NCBI RefSeq assembly: GCF_000333015.1
Contig: NZ_BANT01000012.1
Coordinates: forward strand, 62,001 to 126,000
Length of the DNA: 64,000 nt
Reading direction: 5' to 3'
Origin: Gordonia hirsuta DSM 44140 = NBRC 16056
GTDB taxonomy: Bacteria; Actinomycetota; Actinomycetes; Mycobacteriales; Mycobacteriaceae
The notes beneath the pieces are model-generated. The model was not told the origin of the DNA and made no database searches. It was given only the letters and a program-made list of their open reading frames with translations. A program made the translations under genes and the position numbers. This document shows positions 9,152 to 17,830 of the stretch, in pieces. Every line of letters starts with the position of its first letter. Position 1 is the first letter of the stretch.

Positions 9152-10438
9152 TCAGCGGCGCCGGTAGCGGCGACGCCGGCGCAGGAACAGCACCACCAGC
9201 GCGGCCATCGTCAGCAGTGTGGCGGCCAGCAGGATCAGCGGCAGCGCGCCCATCGCCAGTGAATCGGCACCGGAGGGCGCCAGGATGCCGGCGCCGGACC
9301 GGTCGGCGAGGCGGTTGTTCAGGCTGCCGATCGACGTCGATGCGGGGGCGGCGAAACCGTATTCGAACATGCGGACCGCCTGCTGGTGGTAGGTGTCGTT
9401 CTCCACGCCCAGCCCGTCGAGCTGAACGATCACCAGCTTGCGGCCGTCCTTCTCGGCCGCTCCGACGAAGGTCTTGCGTGCATCGTCGGTGTACCCGGTC
9501 TTACCGCCGAGCACCGTCATCCCGGGGACGCCGTCGCGCAGCAGCGTGTTCGAGGTGCCCATCAGATAGGCGGGATGGTCCTCATCGCCGGGGACGTCTT
9601 TGCGCGGCGGATAGCCGGGGAAGCGATAGTTCGGCAGGGCGATCATCCGCGCGAACTCGTCGTTGGCCATCGCGGCGCGGAAGATGACGGCCAGGTCGTA
9701 GGCGGAGGTGGACATGCCGGCCGCGTCCAGCCCGGAGGGTGTGGCCGCCCGGGTGTCCAGGGCCCCGAGCGACTGCGCCTTGTGGTTCATCTGTTCCAGC
9801 GTCTGGTCGTAACCGCCGAGCATGCGGGCCAGGGCGTTGGCGCAGTCGTTACCCGAGACCACCAGCAGCCCGGTGATCATGTCTTCGACGGTGTAGGTGC
9901 CGTCCGGACCCATCCCGCAGGCGTCGCCTTCCATCGACCAGTCGTTCACCGTCGCCACCACCGGCTCGGTCAGGTCCAGCTTTTCCAGGGCGACCAGTGC
10001 CAGCAGCACCTTGATGGTCGACGCCGGGCGGTAGCGGCCGTGCGGATCGCGGGCGGCGATGATGTCCCCGGACTCCAGATCGGCGATCAGCCAGGCCTTC
10101 GAGGTCAGGCCGGCCGGGGTGGGGCCGGCGTCGGGTTCGGCGATCACCCCGCAGGCGGCCAGGCGGTCGCCGCCCATCGGCGGTTCGGGTACCGGCAGGG
10201 GAGTGGGTGTGGGCCGGCCGGCCGGCACTACTTCGGATTCGTCGATCGGCGGCGGGGTGCCCACGCGCTGCGGACAGTCCGCCGGTGCAGGCGGCGCACT
10301 GGAGTGCGTCGGTACGACGGTGGGCTCGGCTGCCGCCTCACCGGCGGTCAGCGGTGCGACGGCGGGCGAAACCGAGGTGGCCAGAATCGCGGCGGCTGCG
10401 GCGACGGCCAGGGACCTGAACAGACGTGTAGTGCGCAT
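9152..10438 (-). CDS. dacB: Membrane-anchored D-alanyl-D-alanine carboxypeptidase (DacB-like PBP5 family)
   Basis: Removes the terminal D-Ala from peptidoglycan stem peptides outside the membrane. In the 428-residue protein the signal peptide covers about 1-35, followed by a Pro-rich linker to about 100 and the peptidase domain with SxxK (S140-K143), SGN (195-197) and KTG (313-315). A transmembrane helix near 395-420 ends in a very basic tail (RRRRRYRRR), anchoring the enzyme. ATG 10438 begins right at the signal peptide; upstream in-frame codons read as non-coding. Position beside sdhBADC and trpS resembles dacB1 in mycobacteria (from memory). Confidence 0.92.
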   Translation of the reverse strand: MRTTRLFRSLAVAAAAAILATSVSPAVAPLTAGEAAAEPTVVPTHSSAPPAPADCPQRVGTPPPIDESEVVPAGRPTPTPLPVPEPPMGGDRLAACGVIAEPDAGPTPAGLTSKAWLIADLESGDIIAARDPHGRYRPASTIKVLLALVALEKLDLTEPVVATVNDWSMEGDACGMGPDGTYTVEDMITGLLVVSGNDCANALARMLGGYDQTLEQMNHKAQSLGALDTRAATPSGLDAAGMSTSAYDLAVIFRAAMANDEFARMIALPNYRFPGYPPRKDVPGDEDHPAYLMGTSNTLLRDGVPGMTVLGGKTGYTDDARKTFVGAAEKDGRKLVIVQLDGLGVENDTYHQQAVRMFEYGFAAPASTSIGSLNNRLADRSGAGILAPSGADSLAMGALPLILLAATLLTMAALVVLFLRRRRRYRRR

Positions 10439-10471
10439 TTGGCAGACCAGTCTACGTCCGGCAGGAACGAC

Positions 10472-10507
10472 GACGGCGCCCCGGTCCGAAAGGGCCGGGG
10501 CGCCGTC
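10472..10507. terminator. Strong hairpin terminator after sdhB
   Basis: A perfect 13-bp inverted repeat (gacggcgccccgg / ccggggcgccgtc), extended by three more pairs and closed by a GAAA loop, lies between the sdhB stop and the dacB start. No T-tract follows, as is common in high-GC actinomycetes. It probably ends the sdh operon. Confidence 0.8.
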
Positions 10508-10527
10508 TGGGCTGCAGAGAAGGTTCG

Positions 10528-11310
10528 TTAGCGCGAGAACATCAGCGCGCGCTTGACTTCCTGGATCGCCTGCGTCACCTGGATGCCGCGGGGGCAGGCG
10601 TCGGTGCAGTTGAAGGTGGTGCGGCAGCGCCACACCCCGTCGGCGTCGTTCAGGATGTCCAGGCGCTCGATGGTGCCCTTGTCACGGCTGTCGAAGATGA
10701 AGCGGTGCGCGTTCACGATCGCCGCCGGACCGTAGTAGGAACCCTCGGTCCAGAACACCGGGCAGCTGGTGGTGCAGCACGCACACAGGATGCACTTGGT
10801 GGTGTCGTCGAAGCGGGCCCGGTCGGCCTGCGACTGCAGGTATTCCTTGGACGGAGTATTGCCGTCGGTGATCAGGAACGGCTTGATCGCGCGGTAGGCG
10901 TCGAAGAAGGGCTCCATATCGACCACGAGATCCTTCTCCACCGGCAGGCCCTTGATGGGCTCGATGGTGATGGTGATCTCCTTGGACGAATCCTTGGGCA
11001 GCAGGTCCTTCATCAGGATCTTGCAGGCCAGCCGGTTGACGCCGTTGATCCGCATCGCGTCGCTGCCGCACACGCCGTGGGCGCAGCTGCGGCGGAACGT
11101 CAGGGTGCCGTCGAGGTAGCCCTTCACGTACAGCAGCAGGTTCAGCAGTCGGTCCGACGGGAGCGCCGGGACGCGGAAGCTCTCGAAGCCCTGCGCGTCC
11201 GGGTCTTCCGGATTGAAGCGGTAGATCTTCAGCGTGACCATCGTCGCCTCCGGCGGAACCGGGGGCAGGGGCGGCTGGTCGGCGACCGTGGTTTCCAGGG
11301 GGGCAGTCAT
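10528..11310 (-). CDS. sdhB: Succinate dehydrogenase iron-sulfur subunit
   Basis: Transfers electrons from the SdhA flavin to quinone through three Fe-S clusters on the cytoplasmic membrane face. The 260-residue protein has the 2Fe-2S site C76-x4-C81-GSD with C96, a 4Fe-4S site CILCACC...SCP, and a 3Fe-4S/4Fe-4S site FNCTDACP. The Asp in CGSD replaces a fourth Cys, as in other bacterial SdhB proteins. The start overlaps the sdhA stop in a TGATG arrangement, implying translational coupling. Last gene of sdhCDAB, ending at a strong hairpin. Confidence 0.96.
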   Translation of the reverse strand: MTAPLETTVADQPPLPPVPPEATMVTLKIYRFNPEDPDAQGFESFRVPALPSDRLLNLLLYVKGYLDGTLTFRRSCAHGVCGSDAMRINGVNRLACKILMKDLLPKDSSKEITITIEPIKGLPVEKDLVVDMEPFFDAYRAIKPFLITDGNTPSKEYLQSQADRARFDDTTKCILCACCTTSCPVFWTEGSYYGPAAIVNAHRFIFDSRDKGTIERLDILNDADGVWRCRTTFNCTDACPRGIQVTQAIQEVKRALMFSR

Positions 11311-13064
11311 CAGTACTTCCGCTCCATCGGCTCGTAACGGGTCTGGACCACGGGTTTGTAGCCGAGTTCGATGTCGGCGATGAGCCCGTCGCCCATCTTG
11401 TACGCCATGGTGTGAACCATGAAGTTCTCGTCGTCGCGATCGGGGTAGTCCTCGCGGGCATGCCCGCCGCGCGACTCCTTGCGGTTGAGGGCACTGACCA
11501 CGGTGACCTCGGCAAGCTCGAGCAGGAAGCCCAGTTCGACGGCCTCGAGCAGGTCGGAGTTGAAACGCTTGCCCTTATCCTGCACGCGGATGTGGTTGTA
11601 CCGCTCCTTGAGGGCGTGGATGTCGCCCAGAACCGTGGTCAGCGTCTCCTCGGTGCGGAACACCGCGGCGTTGTTGTCCATGGTCTGCTGCAGCTCGGTG
11701 CGGATGTCGGCGACGCGCTCGTTGCCGTGCTCGGAGAGCAGGCCGGCCAGCCACTCGTCGACCATCGCCGTCGGATTCTCCTCCAGCTCGGTGAAGTCGG
11801 TGCTGTTGGCGTAGGCGGCGGCGGCCAGCCCGGCGCGACGGCCGAAGACGTTGATGTCCAGCAGCGAGTTGGTGCCCAGTCGGTTGGCGCCGTGCACCGA
11901 GACGCAGGCGCATTCGCCGGCGGCATACAGTCCGTGGACCACCTGATCGTTGTTGGCCAGCACCTGTGCGTCGACGTTGGTCGGGATACCGCCCATGATG
12001 TAGTGGCAGGTCGGGTACACCGGGACCAGCTCGGTCACCGGATCCACACCCAGGTAGGTGCGGGAGAACTCGGTGATGTCGGGCAGCTTCTCGTTGAGGA
12101 CGTCCTCGCCCAGGTGACGCACGTCGATGTAGACGTAGTCCTTGTTCGGGCCGGCACCGCGGCCCTCGAGGACCTCCAGGACCATCGACCGGGCCACGAT
12201 GTCACGGGGCGCCAGGTCTTTGATGGTGGGGGCGTAGCGCTCCATGAAACGCTCGCCGTCGACGTTGCGCAGGATGCCGCCCTCGCCGCGGACCGCCTCG
12301 GAGATCAGGATGCCCAGCCCGGCCAGACCGGTCGGGTGGAACTGGTGGAACTCCATGTCCTCCAGCGGCAGCCCCTTGCGGAAGACGATGCCCATACCGT
12401 CACCGGTGAGGGTATGGGCGTTGGAGGTGGTCTTGTACATGCGGCCGGACCCGCCGGTGGCGAAGATGATCGCCTTGGCGTGGAAGACGTGGATCTCGCC
12501 GGTGGCCAGCTCGTAGGCGACGACACCGTTGGCGACGGGTTCGCCGTTCTCGTCGGTCGTCATGTTGAGGTCGAGGGCGTAGAACTCGTTGAAGAACTCG
12601 ACGTTGTGCTTGACGCAGTTCTGGTACAGCGTCTGCAGGATCATGTGACCGGTGCGGTCGGCGGCGTAGCAGGCGCGGCGGACCGGGGCCTTACCGTGAT
12701 CGCGGGTGTGGCCACCGAACCGGCGCTGGTCGATGCGGCCCTCGGGGGTGCGGTTGAAGGGCAGACCCATCTTCTCCAGGTCGAGCACCGCGTCGATGGC
12801 TTCCTTGGCCATCAGCTCGGCGGCGTCCTGGTCGACGATGTAGTCGCCGCCCTTGACCGTGTCGAAGGTGTGCCACTCCCAGTTGTCTTCCTCGACGTTG
12901 GCCAGCGCGGCGCACATGCCGCCCTGGGCCGCGCCGGTGTGGCTGCGGGTGGGGTAGAGCTTGGTCAGCACCGCGGTGCGAGCGCGCGGGGCGGCCTCGA
13001 TGGCCGCGCGCATTCCGGCGCCCCCGGCGCCCACGATGACGACGTCATACCGATGTTCCTGCAT
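11310..13064 (-). CDS. sdhA: Succinate dehydrogenase flavoprotein subunit
   Basis: Oxidises succinate to fumarate with covalently bound FAD. The 584-residue protein starts with the dinucleotide fold VVIVGAGGAGMRAA; the FAD-linking His42 is in RSHTGAAQGG; the substrate segment FHQFHPTG and the active-site HGANRLGTNS stretch are intact. It lies between sdhD and sdhB; an interval of only 16 nt separates it from sdhD. The C-terminus is of the usual length and no damage is visible. Confidence 0.97.
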   Translation of the reverse strand: MQEHRYDVVIVGAGGAGMRAAIEAAPRARTAVLTKLYPTRSHTGAAQGGMCAALANVEEDNWEWHTFDTVKGGDYIVDQDAAELMAKEAIDAVLDLEKMGLPFNRTPEGRIDQRRFGGHTRDHGKAPVRRACYAADRTGHMILQTLYQNCVKHNVEFFNEFYALDLNMTTDENGEPVANGVVAYELATGEIHVFHAKAIIFATGGSGRMYKTTSNAHTLTGDGMGIVFRKGLPLEDMEFHQFHPTGLAGLGILISEAVRGEGGILRNVDGERFMERYAPTIKDLAPRDIVARSMVLEVLEGRGAGPNKDYVYIDVRHLGEDVLNEKLPDITEFSRTYLGVDPVTELVPVYPTCHYIMGGIPTNVDAQVLANNDQVVHGLYAAGECACVSVHGANRLGTNSLLDINVFGRRAGLAAAAYANSTDFTELEENPTAMVDEWLAGLLSEHGNERVADIRTELQQTMDNNAAVFRTEETLTTVLGDIHALKERYNHIRVQDKGKRFNSDLLEAVELGFLLELAEVTVVSALNRKESRGGHAREDYPDRDDENFMVHTMAYKMGDGLIADIELGYKPVVQTRYEPMERKY

Positions 13065-13080
13065 GAGTTTTCAGTTCTCC

Positions 13081-13515
13081 TTAGGAGCCGCTGCCGAAGG
13101 TGAGGATGGCGTAGGTGCCGAGCACCAGCACGAGGATCATGGAGACCGCGAGCAGGAAGTTCAGCCAGAACCGGGTACGGTCCTTGCGCGAGTAGTCCGA
13201 GATCACGGTGCGCAGGCCGTTGGCGCCGTGCAGTTCGGCCAGCCAGAGCATGAGCAGGTCCCAGACCTGCCAGAACGGCTGCGACCAGCGGTCGGCCACG
13301 AAGGTGGCGTCGATCCGGTGCACACCGTCGTCCCAGGCCAGCATGATGAAGATGTGCCCGACCGCCAGGATGATCAGGAACATGCCCGAGAAGCGCATGA
13401 ACAGCCATGCCCACTTCTCGAAGTTGCTGCGGCTCACGGCGCGCGGAGCGCGCGGAGCATCAAGACTGGCCGGACGGTCGTACTCCGTCGCGATGATCTT
13501 TGCTTCCGTAGTCAT
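13081..13515 (-). CDS. sdhD: Succinate dehydrogenase membrane anchor SdhD
   Basis: Hydrophobic subunit that anchors SdhAB and helps bind quinone and haem b. It has 144 residues, three predicted transmembrane helices (about 33-53, 75-95 and 118-140) and a cytoplasmic Ala/Arg-rich N-terminus. A His in the GHIFIMLAW segment is a candidate haem ligand. It lies 15 nt after sdhC and 16 nt before sdhA in the same operon. Assignment rests on hydropathy and position as well as the sequence. Confidence 0.9.
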   Translation of the reverse strand: MTTEAKIIATEYDRPASLDAPRAPRAVSRSNFEKWAWLFMRFSGMFLIILAVGHIFIMLAWDDGVHRIDATFVADRWSQPFWQVWDLLMLWLAELHGANGLRTVISDYSRKDRTRFWLNFLLAVSMILVLVLGTYAILTFGSGS

Positions 13516-13530
13516 GTCTTACGACGCTCC

Positions 13531-13941
13531 CTAGAAGTTGACGTGAGTGAACAGGATCTGGAGCAGGCGCACGGCGCCGGCGATGAACAGCACGGCGAAG
13601 ACGACCAGCACCGTCCAGAGCATCTGGCGCTGGTACTTCGGGCCGTTGCCCCAGAAGTCGATCAGGATGACGCGCAGCCCGTTGATCGCGTGCCAGAGCA
13701 CGCAGAAGACCAGCCCGATCTCCATCAGGCCGATGTACCAGGTCTGATAGGTGGCGATGATCTCGGTGTAGGTGTTCTCGTTGACCCGGATCACCGCGGT
13801 GTCCAGGACGTGCACGAACAGGAAGAAGAAGATGGTGACGCCGGTGATGCGCTGCAGAACCCAGGCCCACATACCCGGATCGCCGCGATACAGGGAGCGT
13901 TTGCGCACCGGATCCGGTGCAACCTCGGTGGGGGTGCTCAT
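13531..13941 (-). CDS. sdhC: Succinate dehydrogenase cytochrome b556 subunit
   Basis: First gene of the sdh operon; membrane subunit of complex II. The 136-residue protein has three transmembrane helices, a conserved early segment GDPGMWAWVLQRITGV, and a haem/quinone-region His in FLFVHVLD plus LWHAINGLR, all typical of SdhC. Upstream lies a 193-bp divergent region shared with cdd that contains a DtxR/IdeR-like box, so iron status may set operon expression. Confidence 0.93.
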   Translation of the reverse strand: MSTPTEVAPDPVRKRSLYRGDPGMWAWVLQRITGVTIFFFLFVHVLDTAVIRVNENTYTEIIATYQTWYIGLMEIGLVFCVLWHAINGLRVILIDFWGNGPKYQRQMLWTVLVVFAVLFIAGAVRLLQILFTHVNF

Positions 13942-14090
13942 GCGTTCTACGCCTCCATGATGTCGACTTTTTGCTCGGTTCCCGGGGGCGCGACGGCGGC
14001 ATCCAAGGACCCAATGACCTTCGACTTTAAACCCATGCTGAGTGTTGTTCTAAATCTCCGTAACAATGTGACCGAGAACAGATCCGGGAA

Positions 14091-14109
14091 TTAGGTTTGC
14101 CTTACCTTT
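14091..14109. promoter_or_regulatory. DtxR/IdeR-type iron box between sdhC and cdd
   Basis: ttaggtttgccttaccttt matches the 19-bp iron-box consensus TTAGGTTAGSCTAACCTAA at 15 or 16 positions; the inner 15 bp match at 13. It sits about 150 bp before sdhC and 26 bp before cdd. Iron-dependent control of Fe-S-rich succinate dehydrogenase is known in related genera, through DtxR/RipA circuits. No footprint or PWM score is available here. Confidence 0.5.
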
Positions 14110-14134
14110 TAAATACTCGGGAAAGTGAGAAGAC

Positions 14135-14545
14135 ATGTCTAGCGAAATCGACTTCGCGGCGCTGCGCCGTGCCGCGCGAGAGGTCATGGCCAGGGCGTAT
14201 GCTCCGTACTCGGGCTTTCCGGTGGGCGCGGCGGCGGTCGGTGTGGAGGGTCACATCGTGCGCGGATGCAATGTGGAGAATGTCTCATACGGATTGGGTG
14301 TGTGCGCCGAAGTCGCCCTTGTGTCGGCAGCGGTTTCTTCCGGTGTTCGACAGTTACGGGCGATCTCGGTCTGCGATGCGCACGGGCGGATCCTGACTCC
14401 GTGCGGCCGCTGCCGGCAGGTGCTGCTCGAGTTCGGCGGGCCCGGCATGATCGTCGACACGGTCCACGGTCCCCGGGCGCTGGCCGAGTTGCTGCCCGAT
14501 GCGTTCGGGCCGGCGGATCTGGACCGGGTCGGGGAGGCGCGATGA
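14135..14545 (+). CDS. cdd: Cytidine deaminase
   Basis: Converts cytidine/deoxycytidine to uridine/deoxyuridine. The 136-residue homotetrameric-type enzyme has the zinc site C57-A-E59 (catalytic Glu) and PC90-GR-C93, plus the substrate segment YSGFPVGAA and GCNVENVSYG. Its ATGA overlap with deoA implies coupled translation, so deaminated deoxyuridine can pass to the phosphorylase. Upstream lies the iron box shared with sdhC. Confidence 0.96.
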   Translation: MSSEIDFAALRRAAREVMARAYAPYSGFPVGAAAVGVEGHIVRGCNVENVSYGLGVCAEVALVSAAVSSGVRQLRAISVCDAHGRILTPCGRCRQVLLEFGGPGMIVDTVHGPRALAELLPDAFGPADLDRVGEAR

Positions 14546-15852
14546 CTGCGGCTCTGGACCCCGTCAGCATCATCGGGGTCAAACGTGACGGCGGCCAGCT
14601 GACCACGGCGCAGATCCGGGCGGTGGTGGACGGCTTCACCTCCGGTCAGGTGGCGCCCGAGCAGATGTCGGCGCTGGCGATGGCCATCTGCTGGCGCGGA
14701 ATGGTGCGCCGGGAGATCGCCGACTGGACCGCGGCGATGATCGATTCGGGCGTCCGACTCGATCTGACCGAGCTGCGTCGCCACGGCCGGTCGCTGCCGA
14801 CGGTCGACAAACATTCCACCGGCGGGGTCGGGGACAAGGTCACCCTGCCGCTGACCCCGCTGATCGCCTCCTACGGTGTCGCCGTCCCGCAGCTGTCGGG
14901 CCGCGGTCTGGGCCATACCGGGGGCACGCTGGACAAGCTGGACGCGGTGCCCGGCTTCTCGGCGCAGCTGTCACCGGAACGGATGCGATCGCAACTGGCG
15001 CAGGTGGGGGCGGTGATCGCCGCGGCCTCGGACGAACTGGCCCCGGCCGACCGCAAACTCTATGCCCTGCGCGATGTGACCGGCACCGTGGCGTCCATCC
15101 CGCTGATCGCCGCCTCGATCATGAGCAAGAAGATCGCCGAGGGCACCGGTGCGCTGGTGCTGGATGTGAAGGTGGGCTCCGGCGCCTTCATGCGTGAGTA
15201 CGACGACGCGGCCGAGCTGGCGGCCACGATGGTGGAACTGGGGTCCGATGCGGGGGTGGTCACCAGTGCGCTGCTGACCGATATGTCCTCACCGCTGGGC
15301 CGCAGCGCCGGCAATGCGCTTGAGGTGGCCGAGGCGCTGGAGGTCCTCGCCGGCGGCGGGCCGGACGACGTGGTCGAGGTGACCCTGGCGCTGGCCCGGG
15401 AGATGCTGGCCGCTGTCGGACTCGACGGGGTCGATCCGGCCGCGCATCTGAGCGGCGGCCAGGCGATGGACACCTGGCGGGCGATGATCGCCGCGCAGGG
15501 CGGCGACCCGGCGGCCGCGTTGCCGGTCGCAGCCCATCGGGAGGTGATCACGGCCGCCGACTCGGGATGGCTCACCGAACTGGATGCGCTGTCGGTGGGG
15601 CTGGCGGCCTGGGAGCTGGGCGCCGGCCGCGCGGTACCGGGTGCAGCGGTCTCCGCCGGAGCCGGAGTGCAATGGCACGCCGCGATCGGTGACCGGATCG
15701 TCGCGGGGCAGCCGCTGTTCACCCTGCACGCCGACCAACCGCAGAGATTCGACGCGGCCGGCGCGCACCTGGCCGGGGCGGTGCGGATAGCACCGCAGCG
15801 ACCTCCCGAGGCCGCCGGACGGATCCTCGGTGCGATCGGCGCGGCGACTTAG
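14542..15852 (+). CDS. deoA: Thymidine phosphorylase
   Basis: Phosphorolyses thymidine/deoxyuridine to base and deoxyribose-1-phosphate. The 436-residue protein carries the family signature KHSTGGVGDK (residues 90-99), DKLDAVPGF, and SKKIAEGTGALVLDVKVGSGAF. The ATG overlaps the cdd stop by 4 nt; the open frame runs upstream inside cdd but this start fits family length. Its 3' end overlaps the convergent membrane gene by 4 bp. Confidence 0.96.
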   Translation: MTAALDPVSIIGVKRDGGQLTTAQIRAVVDGFTSGQVAPEQMSALAMAICWRGMVRREIADWTAAMIDSGVRLDLTELRRHGRSLPTVDKHSTGGVGDKVTLPLTPLIASYGVAVPQLSGRGLGHTGGTLDKLDAVPGFSAQLSPERMRSQLAQVGAVIAAASDELAPADRKLYALRDVTGTVASIPLIAASIMSKKIAEGTGALVLDVKVGSGAFMREYDDAAELAATMVELGSDAGVVTSALLTDMSSPLGRSAGNALEVAEALEVLAGGGPDDVVEVTLALAREMLAAVGLDGVDPAAHLSGGQAMDTWRAMIAAQGGDPAAALPVAAHREVITAADSGWLTELDALSVGLAAWELGAGRAVPGAAVSAGAGVQWHAAIGDRIVAGQPLFTLHADQPQRFDAAGAHLAGAVRIAPQRPPEAAGRILGAIGAAT

Positions 15853-16646
15853 GCGGCGACCGGCCGTGCGGTGAGTCCGCGGAAGTAATAGACGGTCAGC
15901 AGTGACGCCAGCGGCACGGTGAACAGCAACCCGACCAGCAGGGCCAGCAGCCCGACGATCGCCAGCAGAATCGAGGCCACGAAGACCACCAGGGTGGCAC
16001 CCAGGCGGGCCACCGCGAGGTTGAGGCCGTCGCTGAGGGCCGCGGCGGGAGACCGCCGCAGATCGGTGGCGAACAACCAGGTCCACATCACCAGCACGCT
16101 CAGCAGCAGGCCGGCGATCACCGCACCCCATTCCGTCGACAGCCCGAGGGCGAAGGTCAGGTCCACGGTCGTGGCGGTCACCTCGATGATGATCGCCAGA
16201 ACCACGACCGACCGCAGGTTGAGCGGGGTGAAGAAGTCACCGACCCCGGGCCGGGCGCCGTCGGCGATCATGAGGGCGCCGTGGAACCAGCAGGCGGTCA
16301 TCAGCGCGGTGAACAGGGCGACCGGCACGATCATAAGCAGGTCCATCACCACGGTGATCGCGGGACTGGGGGTGAGCCACTCGTCGGCACTGCTGCCGGC
16401 CGGTGCGGTCGCGGTCAGCACGATCAGCAGCACGGCGTAGAAGGCGATCGCGAAGGCCACCAGCATCAGTCCCCACAGCAGGGCGGCGCTGGCCAGCGGA
16501 CCGACGTTCGCCGACAGCCGCCGGCCCGCCCAGCGCAGACCCGGCACGAGCCGCGGTGTCGGCACGACGAACTGCGGCAGGCCGGTGCCCGGTGAGCCGG
16601 AACCGAACTCGGGAGGAACCGGCTCCCAACCGTCGTTGAACGTCAC
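15849..16646 (-). CDS. Multi-pass membrane protein of unknown function
   Basis: A 265-residue protein with a Pro/Gly-rich cytoplasmic N-terminus (about 1-45) and five or six predicted transmembrane helices: about 50-78, 98-120, 145-170, 175-195 and a long hydrophobic stretch 220-258 that probably holds two. The overall pattern recalls DUF975-like or integral membrane proteins with an [10 protein letters not shown]-type loop, but no catalytic motif is visible. It converges with deoA (4-bp overlap) and is divergent from add across a 65-bp gap. I cannot assign a function. Confidence 0.7.
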   Translation of the reverse strand: MTFNDGWEPVPPEFGSGSPGTGLPQFVVPTPRLVPGLRWAGRRLSANVGPLASAALLWGLMLVAFAIAFYAVLLIVLTATAPAGSSADEWLTPSPAITVVMDLLMIVPVALFTALMTACWFHGALMIADGARPGVGDFFTPLNLRSVVVLAIIIEVTATTVDLTFALGLSTEWGAVIAGLLLSVLVMWTWLFATDLRRSPAAALSDGLNLAVARLGATLVVFVASILLAIVGLLALLVGLLFTVPLASLLTVYYFRGLTARPVAA

Positions 16647-16699
16647 GCGGCAATCATGCCCGATGCCCGTCGTACGGCTCGGTGCGGCGTGCGGGGCCC

Positions 16700-16705
16700 T
16701 ACCGT
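16700..16705 (+). promoter_or_regulatory. -10 box of a probable leaderless add transcript
   Basis: TACCGT ends 6 nt before ATG 16712, so the transcript probably starts at the start codon. Confidence 0.45.
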
Positions 16706-16711
16706 GGAGCC

Positions 16712-17830
16712 ATGGGACCTTCCGACACTCTCACCATCGACGATTGCCGACTGGCGCCGAAGGTGCTGTTGCACGATCATCTGGACGGCGGATTGCGACC
16801 GGGCACCGTGGCGGAGCTGGCACGCGAGTGCGGCTACCTCGATCTTCCCGCCGCCGGGGCCGGTGAACTGGGGGACTGGTTCGCCCGTGCCGCCGACTCG
16901 GGCTCGCTGGAGACCTATCTGCAGACCTTCCGTCACACCGTCGCGGTGATGCAGACCCCCGCGGCGCTCAGCCGTGTGGCCCGCGAAGCCGTGGAGGACC
17001 TGGCCGCCGACGGCGTGGTCTACGCCGAGATCCGGTTCGCGCCCGAACTGCACACCGAGCAGGGAATGACCCTCGATGAGGCGGTCGAGGCGGTCTTGAC
17101 CGGTTTCGCCGACGGGGAGCAGCGCGTCGCCGCCACCGGCCGACCGATCGTGGTGCGGGCGCTGGTGACCGCCATGCGGCACGCGGCGCGTTCGCTGGAG
17201 ATCGCCGACCTGGCGGTGCGCTTCCGGGACCGCGGCGTCGTGGGCTTCGATATCGCCGGTGCCGAAGCCGGCAACCCGCCGAGTCGCCATCAGGCGGCAT
17301 TCGATCGGATGCGCGATGCCAATGCACACTTCACGATTCATGCCGGGGAGGCCTTCGGGCTCCCGTCGATCCACGAGGCGATCTCGTTCTGCGGGACCGA
17401 CCGGCTCGGGCACGGGGTCCGGGTGATCGACGACATCGTGCTGCCACCGGGATCCCGGCCCGACCAGCGCAGCTATCCGGGGGCGATCCTGGGACCGATC
17501 GCGAACTATGTGCGCGATAAGCGTATTCCGCTGGAGTTGTGCCCGAGCAGCAACGTACAGACCGGCGCGGTCGACTCCCTCGCCGAGCACCCGTTCAACG
17601 TCCTCGCCCGGCTGCGCTTCCGGGTCACCGTGAACACCGACAACCGGTTGATGAGCGGGACCAGCATGAGCCGTGAGTTCTGGGAACTGCACCGGGCCTT
17701 CGGCTACGGCTGGGCCGATTTCGAGCGGTTCACCGTCAACGCGATGAAATCGGCGTTCCTGCATTTTCCGCAGCGGCTGGAGTTGATCGACGAGGTGATC
17801 AAACCCGGGTATGCGGTGCTGCTGGGCTGA
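16712..17830 (+). CDS. add: Adenosine deaminase
   Basis: Deaminates adenosine/deoxyadenosine to (deoxy)inosine in purine salvage. In the 372-residue TIM-barrel protein, the metal site HDH (H21, H23) lies in [20 protein letters not shown] carries the next metal His and catalytic Glu region, LGHGVRV the catalytic His, and [12 protein letters not shown] the metal Asp. ATG 16712 fits a leaderless promoter. Its stop codon directly abuts that of the convergent AAA+ gene. Part of the conserved cdd-deoA-add salvage block. Confidence 0.95.
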   Translation: MGPSDTLTIDDCRLAPKVLLHDHLDGGLRPGTVAELARECGYLDLPAAGAGELGDWFARAADSGSLETYLQTFRHTVAVMQTPAALSRVAREAVEDLAADGVVYAEIRFAPELHTEQGMTLDEAVEAVLTGFADGEQRVAATGRPIVVRALVTAMRHAARSLEIADLAVRFRDRGVVGFDIAGAEAGNPPSRHQAAFDRMRDANAHFTIHAGEAFGLPSIHEAISFCGTDRLGHGVRVIDDIVLPPGSRPDQRSYPGAILGPIANYVRDKRIPLELCPSSNVQTGAVDSLAEHPFNVLARLRFRVTVNTDNRLMSGTSMSREFWELHRAFGYGWADFERFTVNAMKSAFLHFPQRLELIDEVIKPGYAVLLG

